A DNA stretch of 64,000 bases from MGIIb-O1 sp002457595 (GTDB taxonomy: Archaea; Thermoplasmatota; Poseidoniia; Poseidoniales; Thalassarchaeaceae): positions 620,001 through 684,000 of the forward strand of contig JBJLBO010000001.1 in the NCBI GenBank assembly GCA_045568115.1, read 5' to 3'. The position numbers and the translations under genes are program-made. Below the pieces are notes generated by a model. That model worked only from the letters and a program-made list of their open reading frames with translations, was not told the DNA's origin and did not search any database. Below, piece after piece: positions 53,442 through 62,868 of this stretch (its first letter is position 1; every line of letters begins with the position of its first letter).

Positions 53442-56380
53442 TTAGCGGCGACATCGGATGGTGTGCCTTCTGCCACAATTGAACCGCCGTGTTCACCTCC
53501 TTCAGGGCCTAAATCGAGTACCCAGTCTGCACATTTGATTACATCAAGGTGGTGTTCAATGATGATTACCGTATGTCCATTACGCCTTAGTCTGAGTAAT
53601 ACATCAATCAGTTGATGGATATCAGCCATAGAAAGGCCGGTTGTTGGTTCGTCGAGAATGTAGACTGTGTGTTTTCGTGCGGGCCGGTGTAATTCTGACG
53701 CTAACTTGACTCGTTGCGCCTCTCCACCAGAAAGTGTTGTCGCGGGCTGCCCGAGACGAATGTAACCAAGGCCTACGTCTTTCAGAGTTGAAAGAATACG
53801 ATGGATTCGTCGTTGGTTGGCAAAGAAATCGCATGCTTCTTCGATTGGCATTTCAAGAATATCATGGATTGTTTTTCCTTTCCATTTTACTTCTAGAGTC
53901 TCGCGAGTATATCTTTTTCCTTTACAGATATCGCAAGTAACCCATACATCTGGAAGGAAGTTCATCTCGAGTTTGATTGAGCCTGCTCCTTTGCATGCTT
54001 CGCACCTACCTCCCTTGACATTGAAAGAGAAATGGCCGGGTTGGTAACCTCTTTCTTTTGCCAATTTTGTTTCTGAAAGTAAAGTTCTGATTGGGGTAAA
54101 TGCTCCAGAGTATGTGGCCGAATTAGAACGAGGGGTACGCCCTATAGGAGATTGGTCGATGACTATCGTCTTGTCAATATGTTCGATGCCTTCAATTCTA
54201 TCGTGGCTCCCGGGTGTTGTGTCGGCACCGTGTAACTCTCTCAGCAACGCAGGAGCTAACGTTTCTGTGATCAAAGAAGATTTGCCGGAACCTGAAACTC
54301 CAGTAACTGCAATCATACAACCTAATGGGATGTTAACTTCTAAGTCTGCGAGATTGTTTTGTCGCGCTCCTAATATTGTTAGTTGTCTATCTTCAGAAGG
54401 TTCCACTCTATCTGTAGGAAGAGGGATTTCGCTACGTCCAGATAAGTAAGCCCCAGTAATGCTGTCTTTCGATTTGAGTAAATCTTTCAGAGAGCCGTTG
54501 ACTACTACGTCTCCCCCGTCACGCCCGGCACCAACTCCCATGTCAACCAACCAATCGGCTTGGCGTAGTGTGGCTTCATCATGCTCGACAACAAGCAATG
54601 TATTACCAAGTTCTGTCAATTCACGGAGGGTCTCGAGGAGTCTGTCGTTATCTCGTGGGTGCAAACCAATACTCGGTTCATCGAGAACATACATCACTCC
54701 TGTAAGCCGAGTGCCTATTTGTGTGGCGAGTCTGATTCTTTGAGATTCGCCGCCTGAAAGCGTGCTGGCGCGTCTATCGAGAGTTAGGTAGTCAAGGCCC
54801 ACGAGAGCGAGGAAACGTAGGCGCGATTCAATCTCTTTGATTACTTCTCGGCCGATGAATAGACTGCGTTCATCTAGATGTTTACATGCTTTTACTAGGG
54901 GTGTTGAAGGTGGGTCTCTCTCTAGTTTGTCCCAGGTGTCCTCTAGACTGTTTAAACGCCATAATTGGACTACGGCGAGTGCTTCGAGGACGCTTCCTTG
55001 AGAGAAATCGGGAAGAGATACGCCGCCTACTGTCACACCGCTTACGGCACGATTCAGTTTGCGGCCATTACATTCCATGCAGTGTTCATCGGTCATGTAG
55101 GATGCTAAGCGAGATCTTGTTCTGTCCGATGTTGTCTCTGTATAGGTTCTTCGAATTCGATTGAAAACTCCTTCCCACGGCCTGTGCATATTGTAAGTTG
55201 AGCCTTTCTCTGAAGAAAATTCGAAACTGATTGCAGTGCTACCACTTCCATACAATAGAACGTCTTTAGCATCATCATCTAATTCGCCAAATGGTACGTC
55301 AATCGGGTGGTCGTAATGCTCGCATACTTGCATCATTTGTTTCTTGTACCAGCCCGACATCATCGAAGTTCGAAATGGACGGATGCAGCCTTCTGAAACG
55401 GTTGCAAGGCGATCGATTACAAGGTCAGGTGAAAATTCACGTTGCACCCCTAATCCTTGACAGGCGGGGCACGCCCCTAGTGGATTATTGAAGGAAAATA
55501 CCCGAGGGCTCATTTCGGGTAAGAAGGAGCCGTGTTCGGGGCAAGCAAACTCTTCTGTATAGGCAACGGTCTCACCAATTTGGGTCTTGAATTTCTGCTC
55601 TTTTGCCTCTTCTTTAGAACTCGCTAGAGGGGCTTCGAGGCTTTCGACTGCAATCGCCCCGCCCCCGAGGCGCATTCCTTCAGATACCGCCTCAGTCAAG
55701 CGTTGTTTGTGAGTACGAGAGAGGCGTAATCTATCGATTCTTACATCTACATCATGGCGCAGATTCTTTTCCAATATTGGTGGGTTTTCAAAATCTGCTT
55801 CACGGCCGTTTACTCTGCCGTTCAGGTACCCTTGTTCTACTAATGCCTTGAATAAATCAGCATGTGTTCCTTTTCGATTGCGGATTGCCGGAGACCAAAG
55901 AGCGATTGCATGTCCTTCGAAGCGCCACAATACATCGTCAACGATTTCCTGAACTGTTCGGCGGGCTACTTCACGGCCACAATCTGGACAATGTGGGAGG
56001 CCTGTTCGCGCCCAGAGAAGACGGAGATAATCCATGATTTCAGTAACCGTAGCTACTGTGGAACGGGGGTTGTGGCTACCTTGCTTCTGATCGATACTGA
56101 TTGCGGGAGAAAGTCCCTCGATACTATCGCAATCCGGTTTTTTCATTTGTCCAAGGAATTGCCGGGCGTAGGAAGACAAAGATTCGACGTATCGGCGCTG
56201 CCCTTCTGCGTAGAGTGTGTCGAAAGCGAGACTGGACTTGCCACTACCAGATACACCCGAGATTACTACGAATTGGCCGCGGGGGATCTTCACGTCAATA
56301 TCACGAAGATTGTGGGTTCGAGCGCCCTTGACAACTATCCAGCCGTCTTCGACTTTGCTATTCTTCTTACCGCGTGCCAG
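53399..56380 (-). CDS. uvrA: Excinuclease ABC subunit A
   Basis: DNA damage sensor of bacterial-type nucleotide excision repair. Both ABC ATPase modules are complete: Walker A GVSGSGKSSL twice, signatures LSGGESQRIRLA and LSGGEAQRVKLA, and zinc modules (CPACQGLG; CEACKGAG with CDICKGKRY). The longest frame from a standard codon begins at GTG 56293, but that cuts the conserved N-terminus: the in-frame upstream codons read VVKGARTHNLRDID, as in every UvrA. No ATG, GTG or TTG lies between there and the upstream stop; a CTG at 56380, six bases after GGGGGG, is the best candidate and gives 993 residues. The C-terminal codons lie in a 98-bp repeat. UvrB and UvrC are not in the window. Confidence 0.88.
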   Translation of the reverse strand: MARGKKNSKVEDGWIVVKGARTHNLRDIDVKIPRGQFVVISGVSGSGKSSLAFDTLYAEGQRRYVESLSSYARQFLGQMKKPDCDSIEGLSPAISIDQKQGSHNPRSTVATVTEIMDYLRLLWARTGLPHCPDCGREVARRTVQEIVDDVLWRFEGHAIALWSPAIRNRKGTHADLFKALVEQGYLNGRVNGREADFENPPILEKNLRHDVDVRIDRLRLSRTHKQRLTEAVSEGMRLGGGAIAVESLEAPLASSKEEAKEQKFKTQIGETVAYTEEFACPEHGSFLPEMSPRVFSFNNPLGACPACQGLGVQREFSPDLVIDRLATVSEGCIRPFRTSMMSGWYKKQMMQVCEHYDHPIDVPFGELDDDAKDVLLYGSGSTAISFEFSSEKGSTYNMHRPWEGVFNRIRRTYTETTSDRTRSRLASYMTDEHCMECNGRKLNRAVSGVTVGGVSLPDFSQGSVLEALAVVQLWRLNSLEDTWDKLERDPPSTPLVKACKHLDERSLFIGREVIKEIESRLRFLALVGLDYLTLDRRASTLSGGESQRIRLATQIGTRLTGVMYVLDEPSIGLHPRDNDRLLETLRELTELGNTLLVVEHDEATLRQADWLVDMGVGAGRDGGDVVVNGSLKDLLKSKDSITGAYLSGRSEIPLPTDRVEPSEDRQLTILGARQNNLADLEVNIPLGCMIAVTGVSGSGKSSLITETLAPALLRELHGADTTPGSHDRIEGIEHIDKTIVIDQSPIGRTPRSNSATYSGAFTPIRTLLSETKLAKERGYQPGHFSFNVKGGRCEACKGAGSIKLEMNFLPDVWVTCDICKGKRYTRETLEVKWKGKTIHDILEMPIEEACDFFANQRRIHRILSTLKDVGLGYIRLGQPATTLSGGEAQRVKLASELHRPARKHTVYILDEPTTGLSMADIHQLIDVLLRLRRNGHTVIIIEHHLDVIKCADWVLDLGPEGGEHGGSIVAEGTPSDVAANSSSYTGQHLKHLL

Positions 56381-56459
56381 ATTTAGCCCCCCTATGCAGG
56401 CTCTCCGTGAACTAGGCTGTCCTTGAACTCATGTATTGTATGAGAGTAATATTGGCAAT

Positions 56460-57665
56460 TTAGCGAAGCCAGAGTGCATCGATAACATCCCCTACCTTTC
56501 CATCAGTATCCGGTGGGAGTAATGTCAGGCCGTTATGTGCAACCATACTGTGAAGATTACCACTACCTTGATGTGTGTGGGATTCAGCAACAAGATCGTT
56601 GCCTTCTGTTGATATTTTGATTCGTCTGAGACATATTTTTGAGGGAGCTCCTCGAAGAGGATTCTTGAGGCGGACTCTTACTTTGTCAGAGAGGCTTGGC
56701 CCTAATTCAGGATGTGTTTGCAAGGAGTGTTGAATCCAAGGGGCTACGAGGACGTGGAATACAACTTGGCTACTGACTGGGTTTCCTGGTAGGCCGATTA
56801 GAGGTGTACCCTTCCATGTACCAAACAAAGGAGGGCCGCCCGGTCTAACTTTCATTCTCCAGAAGTGTATATTGCCTTCATCCTCCATCAATTTACGAAC
56901 CAAGTCCCAATCCCCCATACTCACTCCCCCGCTAGTGATTATCGCGTCATATTCGGTTAAAGAATCGAAGGTGTTTCGCAATTCTTCTAGTGAGTCCGGC
57001 ACACTTTCGAGACGTATTGCTTCGCAACCCATCCTTTCAACCAGAGAGGCAATAGCGTGTGAATTCGATTCATATATTTGTCCTGAATTAATCTCAACGC
57101 CAGCTGGAATTAACTCATCGCCTGTGGATAGGATCGCGACTTTTGGTTTGACTACTACTTCGGTTTCTCCATACCCCATTGTTGCGGCAAGCGCGAGTTC
57201 GGCTGCGCCTAGTTGAGTGCCTTTGGGAAGTGCTTCTTGGCCTTGGGCGAGATTTTCTGCTCGATGGCGGATATATTCTACTCGTGCGGGGCCGGTGATG
57301 ATGACGTGTTCGCCTTCGGTCTGAGTGTCTTCAATCATCACAATTGCATCTGCTCCAGGGGGAACAGGAGCCCCGGTCATTATTCTGCAGGCCTGGCCTT
57401 TGCCAACTGTTGGTAGTGATTCCTCTCCTGCTTGAGATGTGCCGATTATTTCCAATCTCGTACTGGGGCCTGAACAATCTGATGATTTGACAGCGAAGCC
57501 ATCCATTGCTGAATTATCAAAGCGAGGGTCATCTACTTTGGAGGATAGGGGGGCGGATAGGATCCTGCCACGGGCTTCGTCTAATGTCGCCATTTCTGTG
57601 CGCCGAATCATAGGCTCTGCACAAGCAAGTTCGATGGCCCGATACAAGGTCACCTCGCGCTCCAT
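56460..57665 (-). CDS. moeA: Molybdopterin molybdenumtransferase MoeA
   Basis: Inserts molybdate (or tungstate) into adenylylated molybdopterin. Motifs: ILSAPLSSKVDDPRFDNSAMDGFA, IMTGAPVPPGADAIVMIEDT, STGDELI, TSGGVSMGDWDLV and GLPGNPVSSQVVF. At 401 residues it is full length with the C-terminal domain IV. Its presence implies a molybdoenzyme or tungstoenzyme elsewhere. It precedes uvrA on the same strand by about 80 bases with no functional link; the divergent TauE-type gene starts 51 bases away. Confidence 0.92.
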   Translation of the reverse strand: MEREVTLYRAIELACAEPMIRRTEMATLDEARGRILSAPLSSKVDDPRFDNSAMDGFAVKSSDCSGPSTRLEIIGTSQAGEESLPTVGKGQACRIMTGAPVPPGADAIVMIEDTQTEGEHVIITGPARVEYIRHRAENLAQGQEALPKGTQLGAAELALAATMGYGETEVVVKPKVAILSTGDELIPAGVEINSGQIYESNSHAIASLVERMGCEAIRLESVPDSLEELRNTFDSLTEYDAIITSGGVSMGDWDLVRKLMEDEGNIHFWRMKVRPGGPPLFGTWKGTPLIGLPGNPVSSQVVFHVLVAPWIQHSLQTHPELGPSLSDKVRVRLKNPLRGAPSKICLRRIKISTEGNDLVAESHTHQGSGNLHSMVAHNGLTLLPPDTDGKVGDVIDALWLR

Positions 57666-57716
57666 GTACCCCCAGCCCCCCTTCTCATTGAAGTGTTATT
57701 CCCGCATCGCGGTTGC

Positions 57717-58481
57717 ATGCTCGAGGTGGGCGGTGTTGTAATCATCGTCGGGCTATTCCTTGTCGCCGCCCTCTATTCCTCTGTAGGTCATGGAGGTGGT
57801 TCTGGCTATCTGGCGATTCTTTCGTTGACGAGTTATGGGGCCTTAGGGGGTGTTTCGTTGAAACAATATGCTTGGAGTTTGAATCTGATTGTGGCGGGTA
57901 TTGCTTTCTACCATTATCATAAAGCAGGGCATCACATCTCCGCACTTACTATTCCATTCATTATAGCTAGCATTCCATTTGCAATGATTGGTGGTTATTT
58001 GGAAATGGATGGAGTCGTCTTCGATGTATTGCTCACTCTGACATTTGTCTGGGCAGCATATCGATTGTGCTTCGTTAGTGAAGTAGAAGAGGATAGTCTA
58101 GTAATTCCTGAAATGAAAGAAACTTTGCCCATCGGAGCGAGTATTGGTTTCGTGAGTGGAATAGTGGGGATTGGTGGAGGTATTTTTCTTTCTCCAACTA
58201 TTCATCTGAAAAGGTGGGCTACACCAAAAACCACGGCTGCTACTGCTGCGTTATTCATTTGGATGAATTCTGCAGCTGGGTTGTTGGGTTCTGTATATTC
58301 ACATGAGCTGGAAATTGAAATAGGAGTTCTGGCACCTTTTGCTCTTGCAGTATTGTTAGGAGGGGTTCTTGGTTCGAGTTTTGGGTCAAAAATCGCCTCT
58401 CAAAATCTAGTGAAGGGTGTTTTAGTTGTGGTACTACTCATAGCAGCAGCTAGAAGAGGAATTCAATTCATAGGAATTTGA
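57717..58481 (+). CDS. TauE/SafE-family membrane permease
   Basis: The 254-residue protein has about eight hydrophobic segments and the family hallmarks: ALYSSVGHGGGSGYLA near the N-terminus, and the repeat-related GFVSGIVGIGGGIFLSPTIHL in the second half. TauE/SafE proteins move sulfonates, sulfite or other organic anions. The frame extends upstream to 57693, but the ATG at 57717 fits the hydrophobic start. Its end is 6 bases from the convergent zinc-ribbon gene. Confidence 0.82.
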   Translation: MLEVGGVVIIVGLFLVAALYSSVGHGGGSGYLAILSLTSYGALGGVSLKQYAWSLNLIVAGIAFYHYHKAGHHISALTIPFIIASIPFAMIGGYLEMDGVVFDVLLTLTFVWAAYRLCFVSEVEEDSLVIPEMKETLPIGASIGFVSGIVGIGGGIFLSPTIHLKRWATPKTTAATAALFIWMNSAAGLLGSVYSHELEIEIGVLAPFALAVLLGGVLGSSFGSKIASQNLVKGVLVVVLLIAAARRGIQFIGI

Positions 58482-58487
58482 CGTTAA

Positions 58488-59090
58488 TCAAAGACCTATC
58501 ATATCTGCATGGCCGCATTCTGGATACGCACATACTACTTTGTAGCGCTCTCTTTTTGGTTTCGGGATTTGCATCATTGAACCGCACATTGTACACTGAT
58601 GAGTTACTATCTCTGGACCTTTGTCTTGCTCGGATTCTAATTCTTGTAGAGTGGTGTGATCAACAGTCCAACCAATTTGATCCGTATAGGCTTCCTCTTC
58701 GGATGAAATTTCAGATTGTTTCAATCCTAGTTTAATTCTAAGGCGGCGCCTTTTCTTTTTTACTGGACGCTTACCCTTTGGTTTTCCTTTCGGTGGCGCT
58801 CGTCTCTTCCCTTTTGGTGGAGCTGGCGGCCGCTCACTGGGCGCAGGGGGTCTTTTCCTCTTTGGTGCTGCCTTCTTCGGTGCTGGAGGGGGTGGTGGTG
58901 CCGCTTTTGGCACAGGAGGAGGAGGCGGTGCTGCCTTCTTCGGTGCTGGAGGAGGAGGTGGTGGTGCCTTCTTCGGTGCTGGTGGTGGTGGGGGCACTGA
59001 CTTTGATTTCCTCTTAGGTGGGGGTGGGGGTGGTGCCGCCTTTGGCTTCCCCTTTGGTGGAGGCGGGGGTGGTGGGGGCTTCTCCGCCAT
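58488..59090 (-). CDS. Proline/lysine-rich low-complexity protein with C-terminal zinc ribbon
   Basis: Unknown 200-residue protein of three parts. Residues 1-75 contain six runs of 5-8 prolines separated by AlaLysLys-type spacers. Residues 76-125 are strongly basic (KRKRPPAP, KGKRRAPPKGKPKGKRP, KKKRRRLRIKL). Residues 126-157 are acidic, and 160-200 form a zinc ribbon with C166/C169 and C187/C192. The basic Pro/Ala/Lys tail is reminiscent of histone H1 tails and bacterial HU-like tails, and the ribbon could bind nucleic acid or protein. No membrane segment or signal. The gene starts with AGAGGAT before the ATG, in one run with apt and the permease. Confidence 0.7.
   Translation of the reverse strand: MAEKPPPPPPPPKGKPKAAPPPPPPKRKSKSVPPPPPAPKKAPPPPPPAPKKAAPPPPPVPKAAPPPPPAPKKAAPKRKRPPAPSERPPAPPKGKRRAPPKGKPKGKRPVKKKRRRLRIKLGLKQSEISSEEEAYTDQIGWTVDHTTLQELESEQDKGPEIVTHQCTMCGSMMQIPKPKRERYKVVCAYPECGHADMIGL
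58855..59085. repeat. GGT/GGG-rich low-complexity tract coding polyproline
   Basis: The plus strand shows repeated GGTGGTGGTGG-type blocks and near-identical segments around CTTCTTCGGTGCTGG. They encode the proline runs of the minus-strand gene. Such tracts are prone to slippage, so the number of repeats may vary between strains. Confidence 0.8.
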
Positions 59091-59152
59091 TGTAATCCTC
59101 TTATGCCAAAGCCGGTGATGCTATGAAAGAATCGGGGTGTTGTTGAGAATTC

Positions 59153-59695
59153 TTAAGCAGGATATTCGATCATTGAATCAACAGGTACTGGATATAGGGC
59201 CTTTCTTCCATCTAAGCCGTCTAACTCGATTACGAATAAGTTGCCAATAACTCTCGCGCCGGCCTTTTCACATAGTTTCATGCAGGCAGCAACGGTCCCG
59301 CCTGTCGCTAATAGATCATCTATGATTACGACTTTGTCGCCTTCGGAAAGGGCATCTTCATGCATCTCGAGGGTGTTGGAACCGTATTCAAGTGTGTACT
59401 CAATACGCATTGTTGATGCGGGTAATTTCCCTGGTTTTCTTATTGGTACGAATGATATCCCGAGTTTTGCTGCGATCAGTGAAGCGAAGATGAAACCACG
59501 AGCTTCTGGACCAACAACTGCGTCCGGTTTCCAACCATTTGAGTTCATTCGGGTGATGAATTCATCTGTTATATCTGAGAGGAGAGAACCGTCGGACAGG
59601 ACAGGTGTGATGTCCCGGAACATAATCCCTTCAATAGGGAAGTCCGGTACTGTCCGAACAGTCTCTCTCAACTTTTGTGTTATATCTTCATCCAT
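59153..59695 (-). CDS. apt: Adenine phosphoribosyltransferase
   Basis: Converts adenine and PRPP to AMP. The 180-residue sequence has FRDITPVLSDG, GPEARGFIFASLIAAKLG, VPIRKPGKLP and the PRPP site VVIIDDLLATGGT, all diagnostic for Apt. Length is normal. It lies 65 bases downstream of a purine permease on the same strand, forming an adenine uptake and salvage unit. Confidence 0.93.
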   Translation of the reverse strand: MDEDITQKLRETVRTVPDFPIEGIMFRDITPVLSDGSLLSDITDEFITRMNSNGWKPDAVVGPEARGFIFASLIAAKLGISFVPIRKPGKLPASTMRIEYTLEYGSNTLEMHEDALSEGDKVVIIDDLLATGGTVAACMKLCEKAGARVIGNLFVIELDGLDGRKALYPVPVDSMIEYPA

Positions 59696-59759
59696 GCTGT
59701 ACGCACCTATGTGTGTCGAAAAGCCCCCCTTAATTTAGGAGCGTTTCGAGATTGGTTCA

Positions 59760-61208
59760 TCAGTCAAGTACGATATTTCCGTAGAATAGGATCATTGCTA
59801 TTGCGAGACCCCACATTATCATACTGATATTCTTGTGCTTACCAGATGCTGCGTTGATTAGTACGTACGAGATAATACCCCATGCGATACCCGCTGCTAT
59901 CGAGTAAGTGAATGGCATCATAACCATTGTAATGAAGGCTGGAACTGAGTTCCCTGTATCAGACCAATCTATGTCTGCTGCCTGCCTCATCATCATTGCT
60001 CCAATAATAACTAGAGCTGGGGCGGCGGCGAAGGTCGGGATCTGCTTGAATAGACCAGCGAATAACAATCCAGATAGCATTAGTACACCAACTGTAACTG
60101 CTGTTAGACCGGTCTTTCCACCATCTTCAACACCAGCAGCAGACTCAATGTAAGTCGTTGTGGTGCTGGTTCCGAATGCGGCTCCAACAATTGTTGCGGC
60201 TGCGTCGGACATGAATGCTTCATCTGAGTTGTGTAGCTCATCGTTTTCATCCACATATCCAGCTTGACGGCCTACGGAATATAGTGTTCCTGCAGTGTCG
60301 AATATGTCGACGAATAGGAAAGCGACCATGACCATGAAGAAGTCTGCATATGAGACTCCGTCGCCAAGATCGCCCATCCCCTTATCGCCAAATGCTGCTA
60401 GGAAAGATTCTTCTGGGAAATTCGCAACATCCCATAGACCAGAAGTAGAGAATACTACCTCTGCAGTATTCCAATCCGTGACGTTGTAAGTGTCGACTAC
60501 GGGGTCGCCCATCCAACCTAAGAACCATGCAATAACACTGGTTCCGATTATACCATAAGCGATTGCTCCCTTCCATTGGCGAGCCATCATTGCGGCTATT
60601 GCAATTAAACAAACCATAGCCCAAACTTCTCCATTCTGGTGTGTGGCACCTTCGAGTTCGTGTGTCAATTGTACTAGAGTCGCCCCATCGTTAACAATCC
60701 AACCCATTTCTCTGAGTCCGATTATTGCTAGGAACATTCCAATACCAGCGCCCGTGGCGATCTTCAAATCGGTGGGTATCGAGTTAATCATCGCTGTTCT
60801 CGCGCCCACTTGAGGTAAAGATAGGATCAAGAATAAAAGACCCTCGAGGAAAACGGCAAAAAGCGCTATTTCCCAACCAATTCCATTATCGCCCAAGACA
60901 ATAGTGAACGCAAAGTATGCGTTCAAACCCATGCCTGGAGCTAAGGCGAACGGTAAGTTCGCCCACAGTCCCATGACGACGCAACCCACGAAGGCAGCTA
61001 CTGCCGTCGCGAACAACGCATCATCGAAGGGGATCCCAATGGGACCAGTGGTATCTGTTGCTGTGAAACCCAGTTCCAACATATCAGGATTGACGAACAA
61101 AATGTACGCCATAGTGAGGAACGTGGTCATCCCCGCTCTCAACTCTCCTTCAAAGGAACTACCCTTCTCTGTATATCCAAAGTAGTCATCTAATTGTTTT
61201 ACTTCCAT
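59760..61208 (-). CDS. NCS2/AzgA-type purine permease
   Basis: Transporter of the AzgA branch (adenine, guanine, hypoxanthine). The 482-residue protein has 12-14 membrane segments and the typical features FEGELRAGMTTFLTMAYILFVNP, LAPGMGLNAYFAF, FVDIFDTAGTLYSVG, and GTSTTTTYIESAAGVEDGGKTGLTAV. Neighbouring apt supports adenine as substrate. The ATG is preceded by AGGTGA. Confidence 0.9.
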   Translation of the reverse strand: MEVKQLDDYFGYTEKGSSFEGELRAGMTTFLTMAYILFVNPDMLELGFTATDTTGPIGIPFDDALFATAVAAFVGCVVMGLWANLPFALAPGMGLNAYFAFTIVLGDNGIGWEIALFAVFLEGLLFLILSLPQVGARTAMINSIPTDLKIATGAGIGMFLAIIGLREMGWIVNDGATLVQLTHELEGATHQNGEVWAMVCLIAIAAMMARQWKGAIAYGIIGTSVIAWFLGWMGDPVVDTYNVTDWNTAEVVFSTSGLWDVANFPEESFLAAFGDKGMGDLGDGVSYADFFMVMVAFLFVDIFDTAGTLYSVGRQAGYVDENDELHNSDEAFMSDAAATIVGAAFGTSTTTTYIESAAGVEDGGKTGLTAVTVGVLMLSGLLFAGLFKQIPTFAAAPALVIIGAMMMRQAADIDWSDTGNSVPAFITMVMMPFTYSIAAGIAWGIISYVLINAASGKHKNISMIMWGLAIAMILFYGNIVLD

Positions 61209-61294
61209 TTTTTCACCTGTCTTTCCAGTAACGCAGCGCGTAGGCTACGTGGCGTCTGAACAACTCAGTCGGCTTATGATAGATTCGCGATAAA

Positions 61295-62608
61295 CTACGA
61301 TTTTGATAGGTTTAGTGTCTTTCCGTTCAGTGGAAGTATAGGTTTAGGATTTTGTCGGAATTCGGAGGAAATTGCCTTTCTTGCTTCCTCATCACCATGA
61401 AAGAAGAGAACTTGATTGGGTTCACACGCGTGTATGAAGTTGGCCATATCAGAATGGCCTGCGTGATTTGATAATTGGAATCGACTGACGTCCAAATCAA
61501 TTTGAGTAACGTTTCCATATATTGGGATTTTCCCCTTGTCTATGAGCTGGCGGCCGCCTGATTTTTCGGCTTGATAGCCTGTGAGTAAGATGGCGTTGGA
61601 AAGATCGTGGCGCAATCTGTTGAGATACCATATTGCAGGGCCGCCATCTAACATTCCACTTGTAGTTACAATTACATCTGCATCTAAAGCCTTTTTTCTA
61701 TCTGATTTACTACGAACCTTACGAGCCCAACTCCACACCTTTTCAAGTTCTTTTGGTTCACGGATGTGTTCTGGATTATTCAACCAATATTTTGTCAAAC
61801 GTGTTCCCATTCCATCATAATGGACATTTAGATGGGGGGCTTCCTTATACAAAATTCGAAGAATATCTTGTCCTCTACCTGATGCAAAGGCAGGGATTAG
61901 TGCGACGCCCCCTCTTGAAACCACTTCTTTTACTCGTTCAACGAACCGAGCTTCCTCCTCTACACGAGGGGGGTGTTCTTTACCACCATAAGTCGATTCC
62001 ATGCAAAGAATATCACATTTAACTGGTTGGGCTCCAATTACGTTTGGGCTTTCTCTAGTATCTATATCCCCAGACCAAAGGAGTGTGAGTTCTGGAGTTT
62101 GAATCTCAATCATAACGGCCCCGGGGATGTGCCCCGCTGGATGAAACCTTAATTTCCAAGCCCCAATCTCGAACCATTCACCAATATTATGGCTCTGCCA
62201 GGCATCTAATGCTGCATCTAGATCTCGCATATCCCAAGGTAAAGGATAGCCCTCTATGCTGGAAACTTTGTAGGTATCTCTCCACATTATTTCACTGACT
62301 GCTTCGGTTAGTGTGGTTCCATGAAGAGTTGCTCCATGATTGCCAACAACCCAAGGCGCCATACCAATATGGTCAATATGAGAATGTGTGATGATGACGT
62401 GATCTACTGCTGGGCTTTCTTTTGGATATCTGGGTGGTTTAGTTGGAGCTAAACCATAATCGATTAAAATTCGTGTTCCACTTTTGTCTTCAAGAATGCA
62501 ACCTACATTCCCTACTTCTTCCGCACCACCAAGAAAATGGATTCGAATTCCTTCCTTTACATCATCTTCAGGATACCCTGAAGTTCGACCGGGTGTGTAA
62601 AGGACCAT
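61295..62608 (-). CDS. Beta-CASP metallo-beta-lactamase ribonuclease (aCPSF2-like)
   Basis: RNA nuclease of the CPSF73/RNase J superfamily. The metallo-lactamase core shows HSHIDHIG (HxHxDH), further His in GHIPG, and LLWSGDIDTRE; the beta-CASP part shows PAFASGRGQDIL, TTSGMLDGGPAIWYL, LTGYQAEKSGGRQL, and QLSNHAGHSDM. There are no N-terminal KH domains, so it is the shorter aCPSF2-type and not aCPSF1. At 437 residues it fits that group. Role in RNA 3' processing or decay is inferred from the family. Confidence 0.9.
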   Translation of the reverse strand: MVLYTPGRTSGYPEDDVKEGIRIHFLGGAEEVGNVGCILEDKSGTRILIDYGLAPTKPPRYPKESPAVDHVIITHSHIDHIGMAPWVVGNHGATLHGTTLTEAVSEIMWRDTYKVSSIEGYPLPWDMRDLDAALDAWQSHNIGEWFEIGAWKLRFHPAGHIPGAVMIEIQTPELTLLWSGDIDTRESPNVIGAQPVKCDILCMESTYGGKEHPPRVEEEARFVERVKEVVSRGGVALIPAFASGRGQDILRILYKEAPHLNVHYDGMGTRLTKYWLNNPEHIREPKELEKVWSWARKVRSKSDRKKALDADVIVTTSGMLDGGPAIWYLNRLRHDLSNAILLTGYQAEKSGGRQLIDKGKIPIYGNVTQIDLDVSRFQLSNHAGHSDMANFIHACEPNQVLFFHGDEEARKAISSEFRQNPKPILPLNGKTLNLSKS

Positions 62609-62802
62609 GATTGTCCGAGATACATCTCCCTCATCAGATATCCGGATGAAGAGGGGAACCCCCTAATTTCTAATGGAAATGTTAAAGATTGAAATTGATT
62701 CCAATAGAAAAGACACAATACCTATTGACTTTAGATGATATAGAACGATTGAATATCGAAAATTAAAGCAGAATTAGCGTTAATATCAAATTATGTTACT
62801 CC

Positions 62803-62810
62803 AAATATAA
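62803..62810 (+). promoter_or_regulatory. TATA-like box of the ferredoxin cluster
   Basis: AAATATAA lies about 62 bases before the ferredoxin ATG and predicts a transcription start near 62832, with a leader of about 37 bases. The 260-base AT-rich region 62609-62868 otherwise shows only a possible GAAGGGG/CCCCTTC stem (62824-62830 with 62854-62860) and no gene. Confidence 0.35.
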
Positions 62811-62868
62811 TTCCAGTAGAAACGAAGGGGAGGGGGTATTTTGAGAAGACAAACCCCTTCCTATCAAC

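Noticed and set aside
55862..56386. 174-codon plus-strand reading frame over the uvrA start
   Set aside because: Antisense to the highly conserved UvrA N-terminus; no independent coding signal.
58855..59085. CRISPR-like or satellite array in the GGT-rich tract
   Set aside because: The periodicity is the codon pattern of polyproline runs in a minus-strand gene; there are no unique spacers.
62609..62868. Small gene in the longest intergenic stretch
   Set aside because: No reading frame with a start, ribosome binding site and coding pattern; the AT-rich region looks like promoter DNA.
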